In this document: one piece after another, positions 18,075-27,600 of the stretch | How positions within the stretch are numbered: position 1 is the first letter of the stretch | How the letters are laid out: each line of letters begins with the position of its first letter | Assembly: GCF_024267655.1 (NCBI RefSeq) | Contig: NZ_CP100595.1 | Location: forward strand, 1,612,001 to 1,676,000 | DNA length: 64,000 bases | Source of the DNA: Arcobacter roscoffensis | Lineage (GTDB): Bacteria > Campylobacterota > Campylobacteria > Campylobacterales > Arcobacteraceae | Reading direction: 5' to 3' | Translations under genes and position numbers: made by a program | Notes under the pieces: generated by a model | Told to the model about the DNA's origin: nothing | The model's database searches: none | What the model saw: only the letters and a program-made list of their open reading frames with translations

Positions 18075-18835
18075 TTTAAGCCTTTTAAATTATGTTTTAT
18101 AGGTCCATTGCCTTTTCCTAAATTTGGGGCATTTACTATTGCTTCATAGATATACTCTTTTGCTTCTTTTATTACAGCTTTTAAGTCATCATCGTAAGAT
18201 AAAAGTGTTGCAATTGCTGCACTATATGAACATCCTGTACCATGAGTGTTTAAATCACTTGCTCTTTTACTTTGAAAATACTCTAGTTTCCCATCACTTG
18301 TTTTTAGCACATCTACTGCAAAGTCTTCATTATCTTCTATATCTTTAAATAAAATATTTGTTCCATAATTTTCACAAGATAAAATATCTTCAATATGCTC
18401 AACACCAAAAAACTCTTTTGCTTCATATCTATTTGGTGTAATAAGTGTGGCAAAAGAAAATAGTTGTTTTAAGCTTTCAATACAATCATCATCTAAAAGT
18501 TTTGAGTTTGCTCTTGATATTGCAACTGGGTCTAAAACCACAGGAATCTGTAAATCTTTTATATACTCTTTTACAACTTCAATTAAATCTTGTGAGCCTA
18601 ACATACCTATTTTTACTGCTTTTATATCAAAATCACTGTTTACTGAGTCTATTTGTTCTTTAACAAAATTAGGCTCTAATGGAACTACACCTTGAACACC
18701 TAAAGTATTTTGAGCAGTAATTGCTGTAATTGCTGTAGTCATAAAGCCATTGTGATAAAGTGAACTTTTTATGTCAGCTTGTATTCCTGCTCCACCACCA
18801 CTGTCACTACCAGCAATTGATAAAATAGTATTCAT
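18068..18835 (-). CDS. thiD: Hydroxymethylpyrimidine/phosphomethylpyrimidine kinase
   Basis: 255-residue ribokinase-fold enzyme phosphorylating HMP and HMP-phosphate. N-terminal SIAGSDSGGGAGIQADIKS, TAITAQNTLGVQGV, VLDPVAIS, TPNRYEAKEFFG, and the catalytic anion-hole region NTHGTGCSYSAAIA. It heads the 13-gene minus-strand run (thiD-thiE-SDR and onward). The 103-nt region upstream (18836-18938) has no recognisable thiamine riboswitch elements. Confidence 0.97.
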   Translation of the reverse strand: MNTILSIAGSDSGGGAGIQADIKSSLYHNGFMTTAITAITAQNTLGVQGVVPLEPNFVKEQIDSVNSDFDIKAVKIGMLGSQDLIEVVKEYIKDLQIPVVLDPVAISRANSKLLDDDCIESLKQLFSFATLITPNRYEAKEFFGVEHIEDILSCENYGTNILFKDIEDNEDFAVDVLKTSDGKLEYFQSKRASDLNTHGTGCSYSAAIATLLSYDDDLKAVIKEAKEYIYEAIVNAPNLGKGNGPIKHNLKGLKC

Positions 18836-18938
18836 ATTAGAATCCTTTTATTATTGTATGGTGTTAGTTTAGCTTTATAATTTAATTTTTTGTATTTGTA
18901 ATTTGTTAGTTAATAAAATAGTAAGTTTTAATTACTTA

Positions 18939-19541
18939 CTATTTTGAAGGAAAAATCGCTACTTTTAAAATAGCTTTAAAGGCATCATTTTTATTAGTTG
19001 TAGAAATGTCACTTGATATTTTATGCTCTGATAGTTTACCTTGCAAAGTTTGTAAAACATGCCAAAATCTTTCATTAAAAGGCACTTCTATATGTTTTAT
19101 TTCATGCTCTAAAATAAGCTCAACAATTGTCTCAATACAATGAAAATAAAAGATTTTATTTCTAGCTCTTTGTATTTTGTATTCTCTCATTATTTTTAGG
19201 TTATTTATGAAAGCTTCTTTTTCAATATCGCTCAAAGAACTTCTATTTTGAACATCATTTTCTTCTTCATCTAAATGCTCTAAATATGAATCAATTTCTT
19301 TATTCATGTTATTTTCAATATTTGGATGAAATTTCAAAATAAGATTTAATATCTCATTTGCTCTTAATCTTTCTTCTTTTAGTTCATGAGAATAGTTTGT
19401 TTTTCTTTTATAGTCATGATCAAAAGCTTCTAAAAGCTCAGCTGCATACTTTAAGTATTTAAATTTATCTTCTTTACCATCTTTAAAGGTAATACCATGT
19501 TCACTGATAATTGGTTTTAAGCCTGCATATTCTAGTTTCAT
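18939..19541 (-). CDS. Hypothetical protein, 200 residues
   Basis: Not recognised. A soluble, mostly helical, charged protein (for example FHPNIENNMNKEIDSYL and EYKIQRARNKIF) without signal peptide or membrane segment. A central ETIVELILEHEIKHIEVPF contains an HEIKH-like segment but not the metallopeptidase HExxH. It has a good Shine-Dalgarno (AAGGAATTAAT) before the ATG at 19541. It is divergent from the EamA gene and stands alone. Confidence 0.8.
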   Translation of the reverse strand: MKLEYAGLKPIISEHGITFKDGKEDKFKYLKYAAELLEAFDHDYKRKTNYSHELKEERLRANEILNLILKFHPNIENNMNKEIDSYLEHLDEEENDVQNRSSLSDIEKEAFINNLKIMREYKIQRARNKIFYFHCIETIVELILEHEIKHIEVPFNERFWHVLQTLQGKLSEHKISSDISTTNKNDAFKAILKVAIFPSK

Positions 19542-19603
19542 ATTAATTCCTTATATTACTTAATTTTATCAAATAAAAATAAAAGCTTAATAAAATTATA
19601 TTT

Positions 19604-19612
19604 TGTTATAAT
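19604..19612 (+). promoter_or_regulatory. Extended -10 promoter, leaderless geometry
   Basis: TGTTATAAT ends 6 nt before the ATG at 19619, so transcription would be expected to start at or within a base or two of the start codon. There is no Shine-Dalgarno between. A clear -35 is not seen, as is usual for sigma-70 promoters in Campylobacterota. Confidence 0.6.
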
Positions 19613-19618
19613 CCGCTC

Positions 19619-20521
19619 ATGCAAAAATCTATCACAAATCAAAATCAAGAAAATATTAAAGGTATTATCTTTATGGTATCAGCTGTATTGATTTTACCAT
19701 TTAGTGACTCCATCGCAAAATGGCTATCAAGCTCATATACAACCATACAAATAGCATGGTTACGATTTCTTATTCAAGCTATAATACTTATAATATTATC
19801 TTTTAGTCTAAAATATAAAATAACAGGTTTTCATAAAAAATTTATTTTAGTAAGTATTTATATTAGTTCATCTATTGTCTTTTTATTTTGGGGATTAAAG
19901 TATCTTCCTTTAGCAAATAATATAGCACTATTTTTTATAGAACCCCTTGTTTTAACACTTTTAAGTGTTTTAATACTAAAAGAAAAACTTCAAAAAAATC
20001 ATATAATTGCAGTAATCATAGGACTTATAGGTACTTTAATAATCATAAGACCAAACTGGTCCGCTTATGGTATGGCTTCTATTTTCCCCATAGTATCAGC
20101 TATTTTTTATGCCTTATATTTAATTACATTAAGACAGGTTTCTACTAAAACAAATAGTAAAAGTTTACAGTTTTATATTGGTGTAATTTCAACTATTCTT
20201 TTAAGTGTTATTATAGTTGTTTGTGAACTTTTAAATATAGATTCATTTGGTTTTAAACAAATAGATTTTAATGATTGGTGGTTGATACTTCTTTTAGGTG
20301 TTATAACTACAATAGTTCAATTATTAGTTTCTAAAGCTTTCTTTTACTCTAAGGCTTCAAGTTTAGCTTCATTTCAATACTTAGAGATTATAAGTGCTTC
20401 AATTTTAGGATGGCTTATATTTAAACATATACCCGATATGTTAACAATTATAGGTGCGATAATTGTTATTTCCTCTGGATTATATCTTATAAGCCATGAA
20501 AGAAAGAACTCTAAAACATAG
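19619..20521 (+). CDS. DMT-superfamily (EamA) transporter
   Basis: 300 residues, ten membrane helices in two EamA repeats (about 15-140 and 155-295). Typical features: AVLILPFSDSIAKWL, IQIAWLRFLIQA, FIEPLVLTLLSVLILKEKL in repeat 1 and SLASFQYLEIISASILGWLIF in repeat 2. Likely a metabolite or amino-acid exporter; the substrate cannot be predicted. The gene appears to be leaderless and ends at a hairpin terminator. Confidence 0.93.
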   Translation: MQKSITNQNQENIKGIIFMVSAVLILPFSDSIAKWLSSSYTTIQIAWLRFLIQAIILIILSFSLKYKITGFHKKFILVSIYISSSIVFLFWGLKYLPLANNIALFFIEPLVLTLLSVLILKEKLQKNHIIAVIIGLIGTLIIIRPNWSAYGMASIFPIVSAIFYALYLITLRQVSTKTNSKSLQFYIGVISTILLSVIIVVCELLNIDSFGFKQIDFNDWWLILLLGVITTIVQLLVSKAFFYSKASSLASFQYLEIISASILGWLIFKHIPDMLTIIGAIIVISSGLYLISHERKNSKT

Positions 20522-20552
20522 AAGTTTAAATTTATTAAACTTCTTGTTTTTT
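20520..20552. terminator. Rho-independent terminator
   Basis: 10-bp stem (AGAAGTTTAA / TTAAACTTCT) with a 5-nt loop, followed on the plus strand by TGTTTTTTT. It terminates the EamA gene and contains the stop codon of the convergent cytochrome gene at 20535. Confidence 0.8.
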
Positions 20553-21431
20553 TGTTTCTTCTAATTCTTTATAATATGTACCATGTAAAATAGCCATCTC
20601 TTCTTCCTCTTTATAACCATTTATAATACTAGCAATTGCTCCTTTTATAGCAAATATAGACATATAAATATGAGTAAAAAATAGTGCTGTCATTGCAAGC
20701 CCTACAATATTATGTATGATAATACAAAGTCTTAGCATTTCAATTTTTGTTAATCCAAACATTGTTAAAACTGCTAAATTTAAATCTTGAACATATAAAG
20801 TTGCACCTGTGAATATCATAACTAAACCACCAAGAGTACAAACCCAAAACCACATTTTCTGACCTGCATTAAACTTTCCTGCTGGAACTGGTTTTTTCTC
20901 TTTAGATAAATAACCTCCTAAAATCATAAACCATTTAATATCCTCAGCTGTAAAAAGCATATTTTTAAGCCACATTAAAAACATAGGTACTACACTTATC
21001 ATAAATAAAACAGTAGATACAGCATGGAGTTCCTTACAAGCTTTAACAAACTCTCCTCCACCAAAAGTAGAACCAAACATCATAATAATACCTGTTGGAA
21101 TGATTATAATAAAAGAAACAGCGGCAATTCCATGTATTATTCTATTAAAAAGAGTAAACACATAATACTTTTTACCATCATGCTTAAACTTTTTTGGTCC
21201 AACTATTAAGTAATGAACTAAAAAAACTAAAGGAACTACTACCAAAATAAAAAGATAAGCGTTTTCAAAAAGTCTTGTTTGTAAGAAAACAAAAAGATCA
21301 CCTAAATGACTATTACCTGTTTGCTCTTGACTAAGCATGTTTGTAATAATCTCTTGATTTTGCACGCTAACTGTAGTATATGCAAATAGCGAGCCAACTA
21401 AAGTAACAATTAACAAAAATATTTTTTTCAT
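20535..21431 (-). CDS. Formate dehydrogenase gamma subunit (cytochrome b556)
   Basis: 298 residues with signal peptide and four membrane helices. This is the di-haem b subunit that passes electrons from formate dehydrogenase to quinone. Family-typical segments: FTLFNRIIHGIAAVSFI (haem His), ELHAVSTVLFMISVVPMF, KWFMILGGYLSKEKKPVPAG, NAGQKMWFW, CIIIHNIVGL and FTHIYMSIFAIKGA. Unusually, no catalytic (FdhA/FdnG) or iron-sulfur (FdhB) gene lies next to it: trpB is upstream and a convergent transporter downstream. It must work with a dehydrogenase encoded elsewhere. Start ATG with GGAG. Confidence 0.93.
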   Translation of the reverse strand: MKKIFLLIVTLVGSLFAYTTVSVQNQEIITNMLSQEQTGNSHLGDLFVFLQTRLFENAYLFILVVVPLVFLVHYLIVGPKKFKHDGKKYYVFTLFNRIIHGIAAVSFIIIIPTGIIMMFGSTFGGGEFVKACKELHAVSTVLFMISVVPMFLMWLKNMLFTAEDIKWFMILGGYLSKEKKPVPAGKFNAGQKMWFWVCTLGGLVMIFTGATLYVQDLNLAVLTMFGLTKIEMLRLCIIIHNIVGLAMTALFFTHIYMSIFAIKGAIASIINGYKEEEEMAILHGTYYKELEETKKQEV

Positions 21432-21571
21432 AATGTGTCTCCAATATAAATATGAAGAAATTATTACCTTGAAGAGTGACTTTAATATGACATTTTAAAT
21501 TTTAGTAAATTTTATTTTACTATTAGACTTTTTTAGGTTTATTTAATATAGCTATTTGGAAATCTTAAAAT

Positions 21572-21601
21572 AAAAAAAGGAAAAAATATTTTCCTTTTTT
21601 T
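21572..21601 (-). terminator. trpB terminator
   Basis: 13-bp stem (AAAAAAAGGAAAA / TTTTCCTTTTTTT) with a 4-nt loop immediately after the trpB stop at 21604. On the minus strand it ends in a T run. Confidence 0.85.
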
Positions 21602-21603
21602 TA

Positions 21604-22821
21604 TTAAAATTTAGCGTTTGGAATAGGGTGGTTTTCGACAACAAAATCAATATCTTTATCACCTCTACCACTTAGATTTACTAAAATTGTTTGATCTTTT
21701 GGAAGCTGCTTTGCTAACTGCATAGCAAAACCTACTGCATGAGCTGATTCTAAAGCAGGAATTATTCCTTCAAGTTGTGATAACTTATAAAAAGCATCAA
21801 TAGCTTGTGTATCATTACAAAGTCCAACCTTTGTTCTTCCTATATCATTTAAATGTGCTTGTTCAGGTCCAACAGATGGATAATCAATTCCTGAAGCAAT
21901 AGAATAAACAGGAGCAGGTTCACCTTTTTCATCTTTTAGCATTACTGAATTAAAACCATGCATAACACCTTCACTACCATATGTTAAAGAAGCAGAGTGT
22001 TCACCAAGCTTTTCACCTTTGCCCATAGGTTCAACTCCATAAAGTTCTACTTCCTTATCATCAATGAAGCCTGCAAAAATTCCCATTGCATTAGATCCAC
22101 CACCAACACAAGCAACTACATTATTAGGTAAATTATCTTCATGTTCAAAAAACTGCTCACGTGATTCAATTCCGATAATACTTTGGAAATCTCTAACCAT
22201 CATTGGAAAAGGATGAGGACCAACAACTGAACCAATACAGTAGATTGCTGTATCTGCTTGAGAAACATAAGATTCAAAAGCAGAATCAACAGCTTCTTTT
22301 AGTGTTCTTAAACCATGTGTTGCAGGAACAACCTTAGCTCCTAGAATTTTCATTCTAACTACATTTGGATGTTCTTTTGCAATATCAACTTCACCCATAT
22401 GTATTTCACACTCTAAACCAAAATAAGCAGCAGCAGTTGCTAAAGCAACTCCATGTTGACCAGCACCAGTTTCTGCAATAACTTTTTTAAAGCCCATATG
22501 TTTAGCTAAAATAACTTCAGCCATACAATGATTAAGTTTATGAGCCCCAGAATGATTTAAATCTTCTCTTTTTAAATAAATCTTAGCTCCACCACAGTGA
22601 GTTGTCAAGTTTTTTGCATAAGTAATAGGAGTTGGTCTTCCTTGAAAATGCTTTCTTACATATTTTAACTCTTCTATAAATGCAGGTGAGTTTTTTATTT
22701 CTTCATATGCTTTTGTAATATCTGCAAATGGTTTTTCTAACATTGGAGGAATAAATGATCCTCCAAATCTTCCAAAATAACCATTTTCATCAGGATGTGA
22801 TTCTAAATAAGATTTACCCAT
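21604..22821 (-). CDS. trpB: Tryptophan synthase beta chain
   Basis: 405 residues. PLP enzyme condensing indole with serine. N-terminal [16 protein letters not shown] lysine in GAHKLNHCM, catalytic Glu in [13 protein letters not shown], phosphate-binding [12 protein letters not shown], and NLSGRGDKD near the end. It stands alone here: trpA and the rest of the pathway are not adjacent, and trpD is at 39801. The TrpB1-like length and motifs suggest a standard synthase rather than the TrpB2 type, but GAHKLNHC departs from the common GAHKTN/GSHKIN. Start ATG preceded by AAAAGGAAG. Confidence 0.96.
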   Translation of the reverse strand: MGKSYLESHPDENGYFGRFGGSFIPPMLEKPFADITKAYEEIKNSPAFIEELKYVRKHFQGRPTPITYAKNLTTHCGGAKIYLKREDLNHSGAHKLNHCMAEVILAKHMGFKKVIAETGAGQHGVALATAAAYFGLECEIHMGEVDIAKEHPNVVRMKILGAKVVPATHGLRTLKEAVDSAFESYVSQADTAIYCIGSVVGPHPFPMMVRDFQSIIGIESREQFFEHEDNLPNNVVACVGGGSNAMGIFAGFIDDKEVELYGVEPMGKGEKLGEHSASLTYGSEGVMHGFNSVMLKDEKGEPAPVYSIASGIDYPSVGPEQAHLNDIGRTKVGLCNDTQAIDAFYKLSQLEGIIPALESAHAVGFAMQLAKQLPKDQTILVNLSGRGDKDIDFVVENHPIPNAKF

Positions 22822-22892
22822 AAATTGCTTCCTTTTGTCTTTAATAAGCGTAATAAAATGGCAAACATTATATTCTATAAGTTTTTAATCTC

Positions 22893-25800
22893 TTATGAAA
22901 GTGGTAGTTTAATACTTACTTTTGCACATTTATTGAAGTTCTTTTCTTGGAAAACATAAGAGATATTTTCAATTTTGATTTCACCACTTAAACTCTCACT
23001 AATAATCTTATGGGTCATATACAATCCAAGACCAGTACCTTGACTTTTATGTTTTGTAGTAAAGTATGGTTCAAAAACTCTATCAATAATTTCAGGATTA
23101 ATACCACCTGCATTATCAATTATTTCTATAATTGCGTAATTATTTTCCATAAATGTATTAATCTTAATAAACCTATCATCAAAATCTTTATCTTTTAAGG
23201 CATCTTTTGAGTTATTGATTATATTTAATAAGGCTTGATTTAATTCATTTTCAAAAGAGTTTAAATCAATCTGTTTATCCAAACTAAGTTCAATATCAAT
23301 AAAATTATTTGTAAATGAACTTTTTACAATATTTAAAAGTTTTTCTATAGTTGAGCTAAGATTAAATAACATTTTTGTTTTATCAGTTTTTAAATAGTTT
23401 TGAAAATCATCAATAGTTTGAGATAAAAACATAGTTGTTTGTGAAATATTATCAATTGTGTCATTAAAAGTTTTATCATCAAGTTGATCAAACTCTTTTT
23501 GTAATTTCATACCAGTTGCAGCTGTTGATATAAAACTTAAAGGTTGCCTCCATTGATGAGCAATATTTCCAATCATTTCACCTAAACTTGCCATTTTTGA
23601 TTGTTGAATAATTAACTGTTCTTTGTCTTTAATCTCACTCATATCAATGACTGAAACAATATCACAATTCTCTTCTTTAAAAAGAATTGTTTTTGACTTT
23701 AGTAAAATAGGGAAGGTTTTATTATTTCTTTTAACAGCTCTTAGCTCATAAGTTTTTGTTTTTGCTTCACTTATTATACTTTTCAAATCTTTTTTGTCAT
23801 TAACTTTAAAAAGTGAATCAAAATCTATTTTATGTAAATGTTTCTTGTTTATATTAAACATTCTTAAAGCTTCAATGTTTGAAAATAGAATCTTATTTCC
23901 TTTAATAATAAATATTCCCTCAATAGTTAAATTAATCAAGGCTCTAAAGTTTTCCACTGTATTTTCAAGTTCTTTTTGTGTTTTCTTTAAATTATTCTGA
24001 TAATTTAAAAGTTGCTTATTTTTATAAAGTATAATTACTATTATGATTAATAAAGGTAAGAAGTACTTCCATAAAACAGAGTAATCAAAAGCTTGTGTAT
24101 ACTCCAACTTTGACCACTTTTCATAGATTTCTCTTTTTTCATCAGGGGTCATTGTTTTTAGAACTTTATTTATGATTGATTGAAGTACTTCATAATCATC
24201 TCTTATCATCATTTGCAAATCAAAGTTTATTCCCGTACTTCCAGATATTTTTATATTGCTATAGGCATATTTCCTTATATTGTGAGCTAATATAGGCATT
24301 GATTCAACTAAAGCATCTATTTTTCCATTTGATAAAAGCTCTAAACCATGTTGTACATTTTTAAGTAATACAAATTTCATATTTGGATATGCTTCTTTTA
24401 ATAGTTTATGAGCAGTATAGTTCTCACCAACTCCAACTCTTTTATTAAGTAAATATGAACCATCCGGAATATAATTACTTTCTTGTAAAGTAGCTATTCC
24501 TAAAGGTGCTTTAAAATATATATCCGTAAATATCGAATACTTTTGTCTATCACTAGTTTTTGAAGTTGTAATGATAATATCATTTCTTTTATTTTTTATA
24601 TCATCCAAGGCTTCTGTAAAATTACTTTTAAAATTTAGATTTACTTTTAATTTAGACTTTTTAACTACATATTGCCAAAAGTCAAAACCTAAACCATAGG
24701 CTTTACCATTTTCTTCAAAACTCATAGGAGCCCAATTATCTGTGTAGGCTACATTTACTATCTTATTATCTATAAACTCTTGTTCTTGTCTAGTAAAATG
24801 AATCTCTTTTGAAATATTTAACCATTTATCATTTAAAGCATCTAATTCACTTTGAGAAATCAAATCCATTGATTTATTTACAATAGTTACTAATTGTTCT
24901 TTATTTTTATTTACTCCCATAAAAAGTTTATTGTTATAATCTTTTAGTTTAACTTCTGCGGTACTTTTTAAGCTAGCTGAATACTCTTTATTTAAATAGT
25001 AAGTTCCTATAAGCTTATTTTGAATTGTAGCATCTGCAATATTGTTTTTTATAGCATTAAAAACTTCTTTTAAACTATCAAATTCAAGTAGTTTAATATT
25101 TGGAAAATTTTTCTTTATTGTAGAAGATAATGCCCAGCCTTTTACCATAGCTACTTTTTTTTCATCTAAATCATCAATATTTACAATATCTGTTGTGTAA
25201 TTATTTGTAATTAAAATAAGCTCTTGATTTAAAAACTCTTTTGTATAGAATAAAAACTCTTCTCTTTCTTTTTTATAGGCTATAACTGGTAATAAGTCAA
25301 TCTCTTTATTTTTAAATTTTTCCATTAAAATAGGCCACTTATCACTTATAAATATAGGCTCTATACCGATTTTAGAAAATAAAAGTTTCACATAATCAAT
25401 AACAAAACCTCTTGGTTTAGCATTTTGATAGTAGTCATATGGAATCCAATCTAACTCATTTGCAATATATATTTTTTTATTTTTATCTATAAAGTTCTTT
25501 TCTTCATTTGTAAAAAAACTAACCTGAATATGTTTATCATTTTCTATCCATTTTGAATAAATTAAATTTTTTTCATCTATAGTTATTAAATCTAGTGATT
25601 TGTCAATTATTGATTTTAATATAGAAGAGTCTTTTTTTGTTGCCATGAAAAGTTCATTGTGTTTATTAAGTAAAAACTGTGCTTTAATACCACTGATATT
25701 ATGTTTTTTCATTAAATATTGCACTAAAGCAACATTTGAAATAAAAGCATCAGCTTTATTTAAGATTACAGCATCTATTGCAGATAAAATATCTTTCACA

Positions 25801-26321
25801 TAATAAATTTCAATATTAGGATAGTTGTTTTTTATAAAGGTTTCTTGAGCGTAACCTCTAGGTATTGCTATTTTTTTGCCATTTAGTTCTTCCAAAGAAC
25901 TAAAACTTTTTTTACTACTATATAAATAATCTCTTATGCTAATATAACTTTTTTTTGTGTATTCTAAGTATTCTTCTCTTTTTTTATTTTTAAATAAAAC
26001 AGGTAATAAATCTATTTTTTTATTTTTTGCTAATTCTAATAGTTCATTCCATGTGTAACCATAGTTATATCTAAATTTAAGACCACTTTTTTTCTCTATT
26101 AAATCTAAATAGTCTTTTGCTATGCCTTTATAAACTCCATTTTCAACAAAATCAAAAGGAGGCCAATCTTCTTCAACACCTACATCAATTATTGAATTGT
26201 TTTTTATATATTTCAACTCTTCTTGATTAAAAATAAGAGTTTTTTCAATAGTAGAACTTTCAATATTGTGTGAAAATAGGGTAGTTATGAAAATAAAAAA
26301 TAAAAAAATGTATCTATACAT
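22893..26321 (-). CDS. Sensor histidine kinase with three solute-binding domains
   Basis: 1142 residues: signal peptide, then three consecutive SBP_bac_3 (Venus-flytrap) domains at about 35-265, 275-505 and 510-745. Each begins with a VGVEEDWPPFDF-like, IANELDWIPYDYY-like or VAYTDNWAPMSFE-like strand. Then one membrane helix (about 762-785), a PAS domain, a HisKA box with IAHQWRQPLSF as the His site, and an ATPase domain (NIINNSKDAL, IIDNAGGI, GTGLGLYM). This is BvgS-like ligand sensing, but with three binding domains rather than two and no C-terminal relay. No response regulator is adjacent. Start: the ATG at 26321 with AAGG is better than the TTG at 26324. An RNA hairpin covers that Shine-Dalgarno. 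Confidence 0.93.
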   Translation of the reverse strand: MYRYIFLFFIFITTLFSHNIESSTIEKTLIFNQEELKYIKNNSIIDVGVEEDWPPFDFVENGVYKGIAKDYLDLIEKKSGLKFRYNYGYTWNELLELAKNKKIDLLPVLFKNKKREEYLEYTKKSYISIRDYLYSSKKSFSSLEELNGKKIAIPRGYAQETFIKNNYPNIEIYYVKDILSAIDAVILNKADAFISNVALVQYLMKKHNISGIKAQFLLNKHNELFMATKKDSSILKSIIDKSLDLITIDEKNLIYSKWIENDKHIQVSFFTNEEKNFIDKNKKIYIANELDWIPYDYYQNAKPRGFVIDYVKLLFSKIGIEPIFISDKWPILMEKFKNKEIDLLPVIAYKKEREEFLFYTKEFLNQELILITNNYTTDIVNIDDLDEKKVAMVKGWALSSTIKKNFPNIKLLEFDSLKEVFNAIKNNIADATIQNKLIGTYYLNKEYSASLKSTAEVKLKDYNNKLFMGVNKNKEQLVTIVNKSMDLISQSELDALNDKWLNISKEIHFTRQEQEFIDNKIVNVAYTDNWAPMSFEENGKAYGLGFDFWQYVVKKSKLKVNLNFKSNFTEALDDIKNKRNDIIITTSKTSDRQKYSIFTDIYFKAPLGIATLQESNYIPDGSYLLNKRVGVGENYTAHKLLKEAYPNMKFVLLKNVQHGLELLSNGKIDALVESMPILAHNIRKYAYSNIKISGSTGINFDLQMMIRDDYEVLQSIINKVLKTMTPDEKREIYEKWSKLEYTQAFDYSVLWKYFLPLLIIIVIILYKNKQLLNYQNNLKKTQKELENTVENFRALINLTIEGIFIIKGNKILFSNIEALRMFNINKKHLHKIDFDSLFKVNDKKDLKSIISEAKTKTYELRAVKRNNKTFPILLKSKTILFKEENCDIVSVIDMSEIKDKEQLIIQQSKMASLGEMIGNIAHQWRQPLSFISTAATGMKLQKEFDQLDDKTFNDTIDNISQTTMFLSQTIDDFQNYLKTDKTKMLFNLSSTIEKLLNIVKSSFTNNFIDIELSLDKQIDLNSFENELNQALLNIINNSKDALKDKDFDDRFIKINTFMENNYAIIEIIDNAGGINPEIIDRVFEPYFTTKHKSQGTGLGLYMTHKIISESLSGEIKIENISYVFQEKNFNKCAKVSIKLPLS

Positions 26322-26326
26322 CAAGT

Positions 26327-26370
26327 AACCTTATTATAGTAATAATGATATATTATACTATAACAAGGTT
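26327..26370 (-). promoter_or_regulatory. Inverted repeat covering the kinase Shine-Dalgarno
   Basis: On the minus strand AACCTTGTTATAGTA is followed after 14 nt by TACTATAATAAGGTT. The arms pair over all 15 positions in RNA (one G-U), and the second arm contains the AAGG site 8 nt before the ATG at 26321. It could block translation, terminate dnaJ transcription, or bind a regulator. The first arm also contains a possible -10 (TATAGTATAAT), in which case the mRNA might lack that arm. Confidence 0.5.
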
Positions 26371-26395
26371 TATAATAAAGTAAGTATTTTATGTC

Positions 26396-27514
26396 CTAGC
26401 TAAACCAATTTTTAACTTTATCAAACATATTTTCAAAGCTTGATTCATGTGGCTTACTCTCTACTCCAAAACTCTCTTGTAGTTTTTCAAGTAATTCTTT
26501 TTGCTCAGAAGTTAATGCTTTTGGGTATTCAATTTTAATTTGTACTATTAAATCCCCTTGTCCATATCCTTGAACAGATTTAACACCTTCACCTCTAAAT
26601 TTAAACTGTTGTTTATCTTTAGCACCAGCTGGAATTTCTAATTCTAATTCACCTCTAAGTCCTGGAACTTTTATTTTATCTCCAAGGGCAACTTGTGTAA
26701 AGAAAATAGGTGCTTCAAGATAAATATCATCATCATTTCTAACAAAATGTGAATCTTCTTTTACGCTTACTTGTAAATATAAATCTCCTCTTGAACCATC
26801 AGGAGCAATATTACCTTTATTTGAAACTCTAATTCTCATTCCATCATTTACACCCTCAGGTATATCAACTTTAAATGAGTCTTTAACTTCATCATATCCA
26901 GTACCACCACATGATTTACATGATGCGCTAGGTGCTTGACCAGTCCCTTGACATGTTGGACATGTTTGAGCAAATGTCATAAATCCTTGTCTAGTATGAA
27001 CTTGACCTTGTCCAGCACAAGTTTTACAAGTTGAAAGTTTTCCATCTTTAGCACCTGTACCCTTACAAGGTTTACAAGCAGTTTTATATGTATAATCTAT
27101 CTCTTTATTACAACCAAAAATAGCTTCATTGAATTCAAGTCTTACTTCAACTGCAATATCTAAATTATAGTTGTAAGTTTTTCTTTGTCTTCTTGAGCCA
27201 CCGCCACCAAAAGCAGAACCAAACATCTCTTCAAAAACAGAACTTAAATCATCAAAACCACCAGAGAAGCCTCCACCTTGGCCATGACCTTCTAGTCCTT
27301 GTTTACCATATCTATCATAAATTGATCTTTTTTCTTCATCACTTAGAACCTGGTATGCCTCATTTACAGCTTTAAACTTCTCTTCTGCTTCATTATCATC
27401 AGGGTTTTTATCTGGGTGATACTTCATAGCCATTTTTCTGTAAGCTTTTTTTATTTCGCTTTTTTGTGCATTTGTACTTACTTCTAATATTTCATAATAA
27501 TCTAATTCAGTCAA
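26396..27514 (-). CDS. dnaJ: Chaperone protein DnaJ
   Basis: 372 residues. Co-chaperone that stimulates DnaK ATPase. J domain 1-70 with the HPD motif (YHPDKNPDD), a Gly/Phe-rich linker ([12 protein letters not shown]), four zinc-binding repeats ([32 protein letters not shown]) and the C-terminal substrate-binding domains. Start is a TTG at 27514 behind AGGAGATATTTAA. dnaK, grpE and hrcA are not adjacent. It is divergent from recR. Confidence 0.98.
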   Translation of the reverse strand: MTELDYYEILEVSTNAQKSEIKKAYRKMAMKYHPDKNPDDNEAEEKFKAVNEAYQVLSDEEKRSIYDRYGKQGLEGHGQGGGFSGGFDDLSSVFEEMFGSAFGGGGSRRQRKTYNYNLDIAVEVRLEFNEAIFGCNKEIDYTYKTACKPCKGTGAKDGKLSTCKTCAGQGQVHTRQGFMTFAQTCPTCQGTGQAPSASCKSCGGTGYDEVKDSFKVDIPEGVNDGMRIRVSNKGNIAPDGSRGDLYLQVSVKEDSHFVRNDDDIYLEAPIFFTQVALGDKIKVPGLRGELELEIPAGAKDKQQFKFRGEGVKSVQGYGQGDLIVQIKIEYPKALTSEQKELLEKLQESFGVESKPHESSFENMFDKVKNWFS

Positions 27515-27588
27515 TTAAATATCTCCTAAATAATTTTTTCTATTTGTTACATCTGCGCGATTTTATCTAAAATATTATAAAAATAAGA

Positions 27589-27594
27589 TATAAT
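27589..27594 (+). promoter_or_regulatory. -10 element, leaderless geometry (recR)
   Basis: TATAAT (in AAGATATAATTCGCTT) ends 6 nt before the recR ATG at 27601, with no Shine-Dalgarno between. A leaderless transcript is expected. Confidence 0.6.
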
Positions 27595-27600
27595 TCGCTT

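Noticed and set aside
18836-18938. Possible TPP riboswitch upstream of thiD
   Set aside because: No CTGAGA-like or other conserved thi-box segments could be found in this short, AT-rich gap.
22893-26321. Initially considered an amino-acid ABC transporter binding protein
   Set aside because: The PAS, HisKA and ATPase domains after the membrane helix show it is a sensor kinase.
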